This document shows positions 35,977-43,413 of a stretch of 61,770 nt of DNA, one piece after another. Position 1 is the stretch's first letter. Every line of letters starts with the position of its first letter. The notes beneath the pieces were generated by a model. It was not told the origin of the DNA and did no database searches. It saw only the letters and a program-made list of their open reading frames with translations. The DNA is from Streptococcus sanguinis SK355. Its GTDB lineage: Bacteria; Bacillota; Bacilli; Lactobacillales; Streptococcaceae. The DNA is taken from NCBI RefSeq assembly GCF_000212855.1, contig NZ_GL890993.1:1217098-1278867 (forward strand), in the 5' to 3' direction. The translations under genes and the position numbers were made by a program.

Positions 35977-37173
35977 ATGGCAGATAAGATTTTATTTGAG
36001 AAAGGGAGATTGCTGGTACCGGATGCTCCTATTATTCCTTACATCCAAGGAGACGGGATTGGGGTTGATATCTGGGAAAATGCCCAGCTGGTCTTTGATA
36101 AGGCAGTGGAAAAGGCTTATGGCGGCCATAGAAAGGTTGTTTGGAAGGAAGTTTTGGCTGGGAAAAAAGCAGCAGACCTGTCGGGTGACTGGCTACCGGA
36201 TGAAACGCTGGCAACGATTAAGAGCCATCTAGTGGCTATTAAGGGCCCGCTAGAAACCCCAGTCGGAGAAGGGATTCGTTCGCTGAATGTGGCCCTGAGA
36301 CAAGAATTGGATCTCTATGCCTGCCTGCGGCCGGTTCGTTATTTCAAGGGAGTTCCAAGTCCGCTCAAGCACCCAGAGAAGACAGATATCACGATTTTTC
36401 GGGAAAATACAGAAGACATCTATGCAGGGATTGAGTGGGGGTGTGGAACGGCTGCAGTCCAAAAAGTTATCGATTTCCTGCAGAAGGATATGCAGGTTGA
36501 CAAGATTCGCTTCCCAGAAAGCTCTGCTATTGGGATCAAGCCTATCTCTAAGCAGGGCAGTGAGCGGCTGATACGGGCGGCTATTGACTACGCGCTAGCC
36601 AAAGGACTAAGGCGGGTAACTCTGGTCCACAAGGGCAATATCCAGAAATTTACAGAGGGCGGTTTTCGGAAATGGGGCTATGAACTAGCTCAAAGAGAGT
36701 ATGTGGACGAGCTGGCTTCTGGAAAACTAATCATCCAGGATGTCATTGCAGATAATTTTTTGCAGCAGATTTTGCTTTTTCCAGAGAAATTTGATGTTGT
36801 CGCCTTGACCAATCTAAATGGTGACTATGCCAGCGATACCTTGGCTGCTCAGGTGGGAGGAATCGGTATTGCGCCAGGGGCCAATATCAATTACGAGACG
36901 GGTCATGCTATTTTTGAAGCAACTCATGGGACGGCGCCAGATATAGCGGGTCAAAATAGGGCTAATCCTTGTTCTCTTATCTTATCAGGGGCAATGCTCT
37001 TTGATTACATTGGTTGGTCGGAGGCCTCTCATCTCCTGACTAAGGCTATTGAGAAGGCTCTCTTTGAGCAAAAAGTGACAGGGGATTTTGCCAGTCAGCT
37101 GGAAGGAGCACCAGCTTTGACTACTAGTCAATTTGCTGAGGAGCTGCTAGCTAATATAGAAAAGTGCTCATAG
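35977..37173 (+). CDS. icd: Isocitrate dehydrogenase, predicted NAD-dependent
   Basis: A 398-aa isocitrate dehydrogenase that makes 2-oxoglutarate. Substrate-site marks are [30 protein letters not shown] and [10 protein letters not shown]. In the cofactor loop [10 protein letters not shown] the residues equivalent to E. coli Lys344-Tyr345 are Asp322-Ile323, the pair typical of NAD-specific enzymes. AAGGAG precedes the ATG at 35977, one base after the gltA stop. It ends the operon at a bidirectional terminator. The GlnR box upstream links it to glutamate supply. Confidence 0.94.
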   Translation: MADKILFEKGRLLVPDAPIIPYIQGDGIGVDIWENAQLVFDKAVEKAYGGHRKVVWKEVLAGKKAADLSGDWLPDETLATIKSHLVAIKGPLETPVGEGIRSLNVALRQELDLYACLRPVRYFKGVPSPLKHPEKTDITIFRENTEDIYAGIEWGCGTAAVQKVIDFLQKDMQVDKIRFPESSAIGIKPISKQGSERLIRAAIDYALAKGLRRVTLVHKGNIQKFTEGGFRKWGYELAQREYVDELASGKLIIQDVIADNFLQQILLFPEKFDVVALTNLNGDYASDTLAAQVGGIGIAPGANINYETGHAIFEATHGTAPDIAGQNRANPCSLILSGAMLFDYIGWSEASHLLTKAIEKALFEQKVTGDFASQLEGAPALTTSQFAEELLANIEKCS

Positions 37174-37179
37174 TGAAGA

Positions 37180-37233
37180 AAAAAGCGATGAGGAAACTGT
37201 TTATCTAGACAGTCTCTTCATCACTTTTTTGTC
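37180..37233. terminator. Bidirectional terminator
   Basis: AAAAAG.GATGA and TCATC.CTTTTT arms with ACTGT/ACAGT inner stem, between icd and a convergent membrane gene whose stop codon lies in the loop. Confidence 0.82.
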
Positions 37234-37603
37234 TTTTTCGATATTCCAGTCCCCAGCCGATTATCCAGCAGAAGACTAGCAGATAATTTTCAATCCAGCC
37301 CAGAAAGTTTGCTTGATTCGCCTTTTCCAGATAGCCTAGCAGATGGTTGGTGCCAAAGCCCAGCCCGCCCAGAATCAGTGCTAGCAGGGTCATACGCAGA
37401 TAGAACCAATCATACTTTATGTTGGTGGCAATGACTAAAGGCAGAATAGCCAGATTCCAGAAACCAATTTCCCGCTGCCAGTAGGGAGCTAGACCATAGA
37501 TGGACTCATTGCCCAAGAGCTGGGGCTGGAAAATCTGGATTATAGATACGCCCAGCATAGCTAAGATCAGTAAAATGAAAGTCACTCGTAAAAATTTATT
37601 CAT
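37205..37603 (-). CDS. Small integral membrane protein
   Basis: A 132-aa protein with about four hydrophobic helices (about 5-25, 48-65, 70-88, 102-120) and a basic tail RKRQKS. I do not recognise the family. The ATG at 37603 has AGGAG upstream on the minus strand. It is convergent with icd and is a single gene. No conserved catalytic residue is visible. Confidence 0.72.
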   Translation of the reverse strand: MNKFLRVTFILLILAMLGVSIIQIFQPQLLGNESIYGLAPYWQREIGFWNLAILPLVIATNIKYDWFYLRMTLLALILGGLGFGTNHLLGYLEKANQANFLGWIENYLLVFCWIIGWGLEYRKRQKSDEETV

Positions 37604-37960
37604 ACCTGTCTCCTTTCTTCTTTGTAGATTATAATGCTTTTGAAAATGATTTTCAAGTTTTCATTTTTTACAAAAGAAAGCTCTAATAAAATATTTTACA
37701 GGCAAGTCCTATCTTTTTAGGTGCTTTTGTGGTATACTAGATTAGTTGCAGAAATACAGTTTTTCTATTCAGTGGGAGCTAGCGACCGAGTCGGCGCTTT
37801 TTTAGTGCCTGGACTTGAGAGCCCATATTTATGAAGAGAAGAGCGAATACTCTCAGAAAATCGAGATTTAGAAAGCGACAAGTGCTTGGTATGTTTCGAT
37901 AGTTGAGTATCAAAAGCCTTATAAGGTGGCTTCGCACCGCCTTTAGAAAGAAGAAGAACA
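37604..37960 (+). promoter_or_regulatory. Long leader of the helicase gene with internal terminator
   Basis: An extended -10 TGGTATACT (37730-37738) starts a leader of about 215 nt. At 37783-37803 a compact hairpin (AGCG.CCG/CGG.CGCT around AGT) is followed by T6, an intrinsic terminator within 65 nt of the start point. Further on, ATACTC and GAGTAT (about 37849 and 37907) can pair over a distance, and AAGG...CCTT with GGTG/CACC (37924-37944) forms a hairpin just before the coding region. The layout suggests attenuation. Confidence 0.6.
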
Positions 37961-39532
37961 TTGAAATTTAATGAATTACATTTATCTGCTGAATTACTAG
38001 CAGAGATTGAAAAAGCTGGCTTTGTAGAAGCAAGCCCTATTCAAGAGCAGACGATTCCACTTGCTATGGCAGGTAAGGATGTCATTGGTCAGGCCCAGAC
38101 AGGGACAGGAAAGACAGCAGCCTTTGGCTTCCCGACTCTGGAGAAGATTGATACAGATAATCCTGCTGTGCAAGCATTGATTATTGCTCCAACCCGTGAA
38201 TTGGCCGTGCAGAGTCAGGAAGAGCTTTTTCGTTTTGGCCGCAGCAAGGGAGTAAAGGTGCGTTCTGTCTACGGTGGCTCCAGCATCGAAAAACAAATCA
38301 AGGCCCTCAAATCAGGTGCTCATATCGTCGTAGGAACACCTGGTCGTCTCTTGGATTTAATAAAGCGCAAGGCACTTAAGCTGAATCAGATTGAAACCTT
38401 AATCTTGGATGAAGCGGATGAAATGCTTAACATGGGATTTTTGGAAGATATTGAGTCGATCATTTCCCGTGTGCCAGAAGAGCGTCAGACCTTGCTCTTT
38501 TCAGCGACCATGCCGGATGCTATCAAGCGCATCGGTGTCAAGTTCATGAAGGAGCCTGAGCATGTCAAGATTGCTGCTAAAGAGCTGACGACGGAGCTGG
38601 TGGATCAGTATTATATCCGTGTCAAGGAAAATGAAAAATTTGATACCATGACCCGCCTCATGGACGTGGACCAGCCAGAGCTGTCAATCGTCTTTGGCCG
38701 GACCAAGCGCCGGGTGGACGAGCTGACTCGTGGCCTAAAAATCCGCGGTTTCCGAGCAGAGGGTATCCATGGTGATTTGGACCAAGGCAAGCGCCTCCGC
38801 GTTCTGCGCGACTTTAAAAACGGCAATTTGGATGTCTTGGTGGCGACAGATGTAGCCGCGCGTGGATTGGACATTTCTGGTGTGACCCACGTCTACAACT
38901 ATGATATTCCGCAGGATCCGGAAAGCTATGTTCACCGGATTGGTCGGACTGGTCGTGCTGGTAAGTCAGGTCAGTCTATCACTTTCGTAGCGCCAAATGA
39001 AATGGGCTATCTGCAGATTATCGAAAATCTAACCAAGAAGCGTATGAAAGGCCTCAAGCCAGCGACTGCGGAAGAAGCTTTCCAAGCTAAGAAAAAAGTT
39101 GCCCTTAAGAAGATTGAACGCGATTTTGCGGATGAAAGCATCCGTTCTAGCTTTGAGAAATTTGGCAAGGATGCCCGCAAGCTAGCAGCAGAATTCAGCC
39201 CAGAAGAGCTGGCTATGTATATCCTCAGCTTGACGGTGCAGGATCCAGATGCCCTTCCTGAAGTAGAAATTGCACGTGAAAAACCATTGCCATTCAAGCC
39301 ATCTGGCGGAGGCTTTGGCGGAAAAGGCAAGGGCAGTCGTGGCGGAAATAGCAACCGTCGCAGCAATGACAATCGTCGTGACCGAGGTGGCCGTCGCGAT
39401 CAATTCAAGAAAGGTCGCAAAGACGAGCGTTTTGACAAAGAAAATCGCTACCGCAAGGACCACAAGAAGCCACGCAATACTTCTAGCGAAAAGAAAACCG
39501 GCTTTGTCATCCGTAACAAGGGTGATAAATAA
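37961..39532 (+). CDS. cshA: DEAD-box ATP-dependent RNA helicase (CshA-like)
   Basis: A 523-aa DEAD-box helicase that remodels RNA in ribosome assembly, mRNA decay and cold growth. Q motif ASPIQEQTIP, motif I AQTGTGKTAAFG, Ia PTRELAVQ, DEAD box LDEADEML, SAT and motif VI YVHRIGRTGRAGK are all present. The C-terminal 90 residues are basic and rich in Arg, Gly and Asp (RG-type RNA-binding tail). The start is TTG at 37961 (weak GAAAGAAGAAG site), the same residues as in other streptococci from memory. Its long structured leader suggests regulated expression. Confidence 0.93.
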   Translation: MKFNELHLSAELLAEIEKAGFVEASPIQEQTIPLAMAGKDVIGQAQTGTGKTAAFGFPTLEKIDTDNPAVQALIIAPTRELAVQSQEELFRFGRSKGVKVRSVYGGSSIEKQIKALKSGAHIVVGTPGRLLDLIKRKALKLNQIETLILDEADEMLNMGFLEDIESIISRVPEERQTLLFSATMPDAIKRIGVKFMKEPEHVKIAAKELTTELVDQYYIRVKENEKFDTMTRLMDVDQPELSIVFGRTKRRVDELTRGLKIRGFRAEGIHGDLDQGKRLRVLRDFKNGNLDVLVATDVAARGLDISGVTHVYNYDIPQDPESYVHRIGRTGRAGKSGQSITFVAPNEMGYLQIIENLTKKRMKGLKPATAEEAFQAKKKVALKKIERDFADESIRSSFEKFGKDARKLAAEFSPEELAMYILSLTVQDPDALPEVEIAREKPLPFKPSGGGFGGKGKGSRGGNSNRRSNDNRRDRGGRRDQFKKGRKDERFDKENRYRKDHKKPRNTSSEKKTGFVIRNKGDK

Positions 39533-39571
39533 GGCAGATAGCTAACTGGAGTTGGCGGCAATTTTAGCGTC

Positions 39572-39600
39572 GAGAGAGAATGCAAGTTCTCTCTTTTTTA
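39572..39600 (+). terminator. Terminator after the helicase gene
   Basis: GAGAGAA/TTCTCTC stem with T6. The gap from here to 39839 shows no gene or recognised repeat. Confidence 0.9.
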
Positions 39601-39839
39601 TTTGTTTGATGGCTCCCCTTATCGTCTGTCCTACAGAACTATAAGTCTGAGTCAATGTAGTTTCCTTAATCATGCTAATTGAAGCAGTCCTGTTTGTCAA
39701 AGTAAATTATAGCCCCCTTATTTCTGCTGTGAACAGTTCTTGGTCTTCTTGCTATAGAACAGGATTCGAAGTATTTCAACTAATTTCGACATCAAAATTC
39801 AACATATCAGCTATTTAAAATAAAAAAATTCACAAATCT

Positions 39840-39868
39840 TTGTTTATATGCTGGAACTGTTGTATAAT
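39840..39868 (+). promoter_or_regulatory. Promoter of the DeoR-family gene
   Basis: TTGTTT (39840-39845), 17 bp, TATAAT (39863-39868). Confidence 0.7.
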
Positions 39869-39918
39869 AAGGTGAAGGTGAGTCTGTAAGAAATTCAGGA
39901 GCAAAAGGAGAATGTAAA

Positions 39919-40665
39919 ATGAAAGAAAGTAGACATAGAATCATTCTGCAAGAACTGGATCAAACAGGTGTGGTTGCTGTAAAAAACCTCAAAGAAATGC
40001 TGGGCGTCACGGATATGACCATCCGTCGGGATTTGATTGATTTGGAGAAGCAGGGCATGCTGACCCGTGTTCATGGCGGAGCCCATAAGAAGGTCAAAAA
40101 TGCTCTCAACGAGATTTCCCACTCAGAAAAGCAAATGCTGAATGTTGAGGAGAAGAAGCAGATTGCCCGCAAATGTGCAGATTTGATTGCTGACGGAGAT
40201 ACGGTTTTTATTGGCTCAGGCACCACAACGGATTTTATCGGAGACTATTTGGATGGCAAAAATATCAGCATTGTCACCAATTCGCTGCCAATTTTTGAAA
40301 AGTTAAAAGAAAGGGCCAATTTAGATTTAATTCTGATTGGCGGACGCTATCGGGCCAAGACTCAAACCTTTGTCGGTCAGTTTGCCAATAATCTTTTGAA
40401 AGAAATCAAGGTTTCTAAGGCCTTTATTGGGGCGAATGGCATTGATGGTCATAATGTTACCACTAGCAATGAAGAGGAAGGCAACGGCGACGCTATTATC
40501 CTTAACAATGCCATCAGCAAATACATTGTAGCCGATAACAGCAAGTTTGACAGCTATTCTTTCTACTCTTTTTACCGGCTGGACAATCTCAGTGCAGTTG
40601 TGACGGACGATAATATCGCTCCGAAAGTCAAGGAAAAATACAGCACCTACGTTGAAATTCTATGA
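39919..40665 (+). CDS. DeoR-family sugar-responsive regulator
   Basis: A 248-aa DeoR/GlpR-type repressor, closest in style to LacR. The N-terminal winged helix is VAVKNLKEMLGVTDMTIRRD (about 15-35), followed by the hinge GMLTRVHGGAH. The C-terminal sensor domain has GSGTTTDFIGDYL, ILIGGRYRAKTQTFVG and FIGANGID, the usual phosphosugar-binding pattern. AAAGGAGAA precedes the ATG. No sugar genes are adjacent, so its target is elsewhere or it acts globally; the inducer is unknown. Confidence 0.9.
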   Translation: MKESRHRIILQELDQTGVVAVKNLKEMLGVTDMTIRRDLIDLEKQGMLTRVHGGAHKKVKNALNEISHSEKQMLNVEEKKQIARKCADLIADGDTVFIGSGTTTDFIGDYLDGKNISIVTNSLPIFEKLKERANLDLILIGGRYRAKTQTFVGQFANNLLKEIKVSKAFIGANGIDGHNVTTSNEEEGNGDAIILNNAISKYIVADNSKFDSYSFYSFYRLDNLSAVVTDDNIAPKVKEKYSTYVEIL

Positions 40666-40712
40666 TGTGTGGCCGGTGAGAGAAACTTGTTTCAAATGAA
40701 TAATTTATAGAG

Positions 40713-40758
40713 GCTGTGACTGGAATTTTGTCTAGAAATTCTAGTTGCAGCTTTTTTA
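40713..40758 (+). terminator. Terminator
   Basis: GCTG...CAGC with GAATT/AATTC inner pairing, then T6. Confidence 0.85.
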
Positions 40759-40847
40759 TATCTTGGTCGATTTTGTAAACAACAGTCTTGACTTTGCCTT
40801 GGGCTTCCTTATATAATAAAATGTATTATTAAATTTTAGGAGGTCTT

Positions 40848-41381
40848 ATGACGATCAATATAGTGATTTTTGTGGCAGTGTCGCTTTTTCGTTTGGTGTT
40901 TTTGAGGAAATCCTCTCAGAATGAGCAAGATATTCTGGCTAAGGGTGGCATGGAGTACGGGGTGAAAAACTCAACTATCATGAAGTACCTACACATGCTT
41001 TTTTATGCGGTTTGCTTTCTGGAATTGCTGCTGAAAAAGCCAGCTTTTGACTTGGTGAGTCTATTGGGAGCTGTGTTGTTGCTATTTTCTATGTTTATGC
41101 TCTACCTTGTTGCCAAGCTCTTGGGACCAGTTTGGACCATCAAGCTCATGCTAGTTAAGGATCATAAATTTGTTGACCACTGGCTATTTCGCAATGTCAA
41201 ACATCCTAATTATTTCCTGAATGTTGTACCAGAATTGGTGGGCTTAGCACTGCTCAGTCATGCCTACTTTGCTCTTTTCATCCTCTTCCCGCTCTACTGT
41301 ATCACCCTTTACGTTCGTATCAAGGAAGAAGAGCAGTTACTCAAAGAAGTTATCATTCCAAATGGAATTGCTGGTGAATAA
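40848..41381 (+). CDS. ICMT-like integral membrane methyltransferase
   Basis: A 177-aa membrane protein of the isoprenylcysteine carboxyl methyltransferase/PEMT-like group. Four or five helices are visible; the SAM-site signature FRNVKHPNYF is at about 123-132 and the C-terminal acidic pair is in RIKEEEQLL (about 161). The substrate in bacteria is unknown. AGGAGG precedes the ATG at 5 nt spacing. It is a single gene ending in a strong terminator. Confidence 0.85.
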   Translation: MTINIVIFVAVSLFRLVFLRKSSQNEQDILAKGGMEYGVKNSTIMKYLHMLFYAVCFLELLLKKPAFDLVSLLGAVLLLFSMFMLYLVAKLLGPVWTIKLMLVKDHKFVDHWLFRNVKHPNYFLNVVPELVGLALLSHAYFALFILFPLYCITLYVRIKEEEQLLKEVIIPNGIAGE

Positions 41382-41411
41382 AGTTAATAAAATGCATATC
41401 GACTGCAAAAG

Positions 41412-41446
41412 AAAGGCTAGGACGTTTACGTCCTAGCCTTTTCTTG
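41412..41446. terminator. Bidirectional terminator
   Basis: AAGGCTAGGACG/CGTCCTAGCCTT, a 12-bp stem with a TTTA loop; the TAA stop of the minus-strand gene is in the loop. Confidence 0.92.
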
Positions 41447-42292
41447 CATGAATTTTCGTATTTCATCAGCCATTTGCTGGGGTTGGTCCGCTTCAAAGAG
41501 TAAACTATTTGCTTCAGGCTGGTGGGCAGTTTGGCTGAAAGCCAAAACTGGCTTACCCTTGCTGATAGCCCTTTGGACAATTTGGTCGACTTCTCCCCAG
41601 TGATTGATATCCAAGTAAATATCCGCCCTATCAAGCAAATCCTCAATAAAGTCATTCTGGTGGATATTGGTGTAGAGGTTGATATTGGGATAGTCATTAA
41701 AGCTGGCTAAGTAAGGAGAAATATTGGTCTTAGCAGCAATGTGAAATTCCAAGTCTGGCAGATTTTCTGCTAAATAAGCCAATTGTTCCAAGGTATCAGA
41801 AGCTGTCAGCGTAAAGGCGTGGAAATTGCCCTGTGGACGCTCCTTAATGATAAGCTCTTCCTTGCTCATGGCGATAGAGTTGCTGGGAATATCTTGGAAA
41901 ATCAAGCTGTTGGCTCCAATGATGACATTATCGCCAATGGTCACACCTTTGAGGATCACAGTATTGGCCCCAATCCAGCAGTTAGCTCCGATCTTGACTG
42001 GCGCAACAGTAAAATCAATCTTCTCAATATGGTAATTAGAATACTGATGATTATGGTCAAAAATGCGGACCCCATCGCCAAACATAGTGTCTTTCCCGAT
42101 TTCGATAGAGTGCTGACAGCGGACAGTGCAGTGATCGTTAAAGAAAACCCGGTTTCCTAGTTTGAGTTGTGCTCCGCTGGCTACACTGAGGCTGGTAAAA
42201 GATTGGAAGACGACATCTTGACCGATATCAAGCTGGCTGTCTGGGAAAATTTCGATATGATGAAAGTCGCCTTTAAACTGGATTTCAGGCAT
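41426..42292 (-). CDS. Hexapeptide acetyltransferase fused to a glycosyltransferase-like domain
   Basis: A 288-aa protein. Residues 1-145 are a left-handed beta-helix acyltransferase with hexapeptide repeats ([20 protein letters not shown]) and a candidate catalytic His in FDHNHQYSN (about 80-82). Residues 158-288 are not beta-helical; they resemble the nucleotide-sugar half of GT4-like enzymes, notably [14 protein letters not shown] and [10 protein letters not shown], similar from memory to GtfA/GtfB of streptococcal glycoprotein systems. The N-terminal half of such a GT is missing. The start at 42292 has AAAGGA; it overlaps the GIY-YIG gene by 8 bp. Confidence 0.78.
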   Translation of the reverse strand: MPEIQFKGDFHHIEIFPDSQLDIGQDVVFQSFTSLSVASGAQLKLGNRVFFNDHCTVRCQHSIEIGKDTMFGDGVRIFDHNHQYSNYHIEKIDFTVAPVKIGANCWIGANTVILKGVTIGDNVIIGANSLIFQDIPSNSIAMSKEELIIKERPQGNFHAFTLTASDTLEQLAYLAENLPDLEFHIAAKTNISPYLASFNDYPNINLYTNIHQNDFIEDLLDRADIYLDINHWGEVDQIVQRAISKGKPVLAFSQTAHQPEANSLLFEADQPQQMADEIRKFMQEKART

Positions 42293-42548
42293 TTTGAGTC
42301 CTTTCTTTGATGTAAGCCAGTTTGGCTTGTCTAGTTTTCTTTTTAAAGAGTGCTTCGGCTGACATGGCAGCCGGCTTGCTAGGGTGTTCTTCTTGGTAAA
42401 GTAAGGTGACTGGCAGCCGAGCGCGAGTGTACTTGGCTCCTTTGCCGGCTTGATGTTTTTTGAGGCGGGCTTGGATATCTGTTGTATATCCGGTATAGAG
42501 GGAGCCATCCCCGCATTCAAGCACGTACATATAGGCTTTATTTTCCAT
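42285..42548 (-). CDS. GIY-YIG domain protein (UPF0213)
   Basis: An 87-aa stand-alone GIY-YIG fold related to UvrC and Slx1 nucleases. The motif pair is [16 protein letters not shown] (YVL and YTG), with Arg in DIQARLKKH and Glu in SAEALFKKK completing the site. Cellular role is unproven for this family. It overlaps the methyltransferase gene by 11 bp and the fusion gene by 8 bp, so the three are one translationally coupled minus-strand operon. Confidence 0.9.
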   Translation of the reverse strand: MENKAYMYVLECGDGSLYTGYTTDIQARLKKHQAGKGAKYTRARLPVTLLYQEEHPSKPAAMSAEALFKKKTRQAKLAYIKERTQNA

Positions 42549-43284
42549 AGTAAATCTCGTGAATCTCCGGAGTGTAACTGCCGTCCTGATTGTGAATAAA
42601 GAGAGGGGGCAGGATTTTTAGACCGTTGCGGGAACCATCTTTAATCGATTCGATAAGCAGCATATTGGCCTCTTTACCCAGCTTTGGATAGACAAACTGG
42701 ATGCGCTTGGGAGCCAGTTTGTGGGCTTGCATGGTATCTAAAATATCTAAAAAGCGTTCTGGTCGATGGACCATAGCAAGACGACCATTGGATTTGAGGA
42801 CTCGCTGGGCAATCTTGCAAATCTCTTCCAGATTGGTTGAGATTTCATGGCGAGCTAAAAGGTAGTGCTGGCTTTCGTTTAGATTGGATTGCTTATCAAC
42901 CTTGAAATATGGAGGATTGCAGAGAATCATGTCAACCTTGCTGCCGGTGATATATTGGCCTAGGTTTTTCAGATCGTCCTGAATAACTTGCATTTGCTGA
43001 GTCAAATCATTGAGCTCAATGGAGCGCTCGGCCATGTCTGCTAGACGTTCCTGAATCTCGACTGCCAGAATCTTGGCCTTGGTGCGAGTGCTTGCAAAAA
43101 GTCCAACAGCGCCATTTCCAGCACAGAGATCGACAATCAACCCCCGCTGAGGCAGCTTAGGGAAGCGGGAAAGCAGCACGCTGTCTACCGAATAGCTGAA
43201 GACCTCACTATTTTGAATAATCTTGACATCCGTTGAAAAGAGCTGGTTGACGCGCTCTCCGTCTTTTAGTTTTGCTTCGTTCAT
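42538..43284 (-). CDS. tRNA1(Val) A37 N6-methyltransferase-like protein
   Basis: A 248-aa class I SAM methyltransferase of the TrmN6/YfiC group that would methylate N6 of adenine in tRNA. SAM motif I is [14 protein letters not shown] (about 50-63) and the catalytic NPPYF is at about 125, typical of N6-adenine enzymes. No ribosome site precedes the ATG: TATAAT ends 6 nt before it, with TTGGAA 17 bp further up, so the mRNA is probably leaderless. It heads the three-gene operon. Confidence 0.88.
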   Translation of the reverse strand: MNEAKLKDGERVNQLFSTDVKIIQNSEVFSYSVDSVLLSRFPKLPQRGLIVDLCAGNGAVGLFASTRTKAKILAVEIQERLADMAERSIELNDLTQQMQVIQDDLKNLGQYITGSKVDMILCNPPYFKVDKQSNLNESQHYLLARHEISTNLEEICKIAQRVLKSNGRLAMVHRPERFLDILDTMQAHKLAPKRIQFVYPKLGKEANMLLIESIKDGSRNGLKILPPLFIHNQDGSYTPEIHEIYYGK

Positions 43285-43290
43285 AAGTCA

Positions 43291-43319
43291 ATTATAGCAT
43301 GATTTAGCAAGGATTCCAA
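43291..43319 (-). promoter_or_regulatory. Promoter giving a leaderless mRNA
   Basis: Minus strand TTGGAA (43319-43314), 17 bp, TATAAT (43296-43291) with TGC before it; the expected start point coincides with the ATG at 43284. Confidence 0.7.
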
Positions 43320-43345
43320 AGGGATATGGGAAGTTTTTGCACAAT

Positions 43346-43377
43346 CAAAAAAACATGCGAGGGCTCTCGCATGTTTC
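43346..43377 (-). terminator. Terminator of the P-type ATPase gene
   Basis: On the minus strand AAACATGCGAG/CTCGCATGTTT with T7 following. Confidence 0.9.
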
Positions 43378-43413
43378 CATGAGCTTTAATGATAATTCTT
43401 TTTTAGCTAGCCC

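Noticed and set aside
37780..37803. The helicase-leader terminator contains ACCGAGTCGG followed by GC and T6, similar to the last hairpin of a Cas9 tracrRNA.
   Set aside because: No cas gene, CRISPR repeat or anti-repeat is in the window, and the hairpin is explained as an ordinary GC-rich intrinsic terminator. The likeness is about ten bases of a common stem-loop form.
42293..42520. A 76-residue N-terminal extension of the acetyltransferase fusion.
   Set aside because: It is the GIY-YIG gene read in another frame, has basic low-complexity content and no ribosome site.
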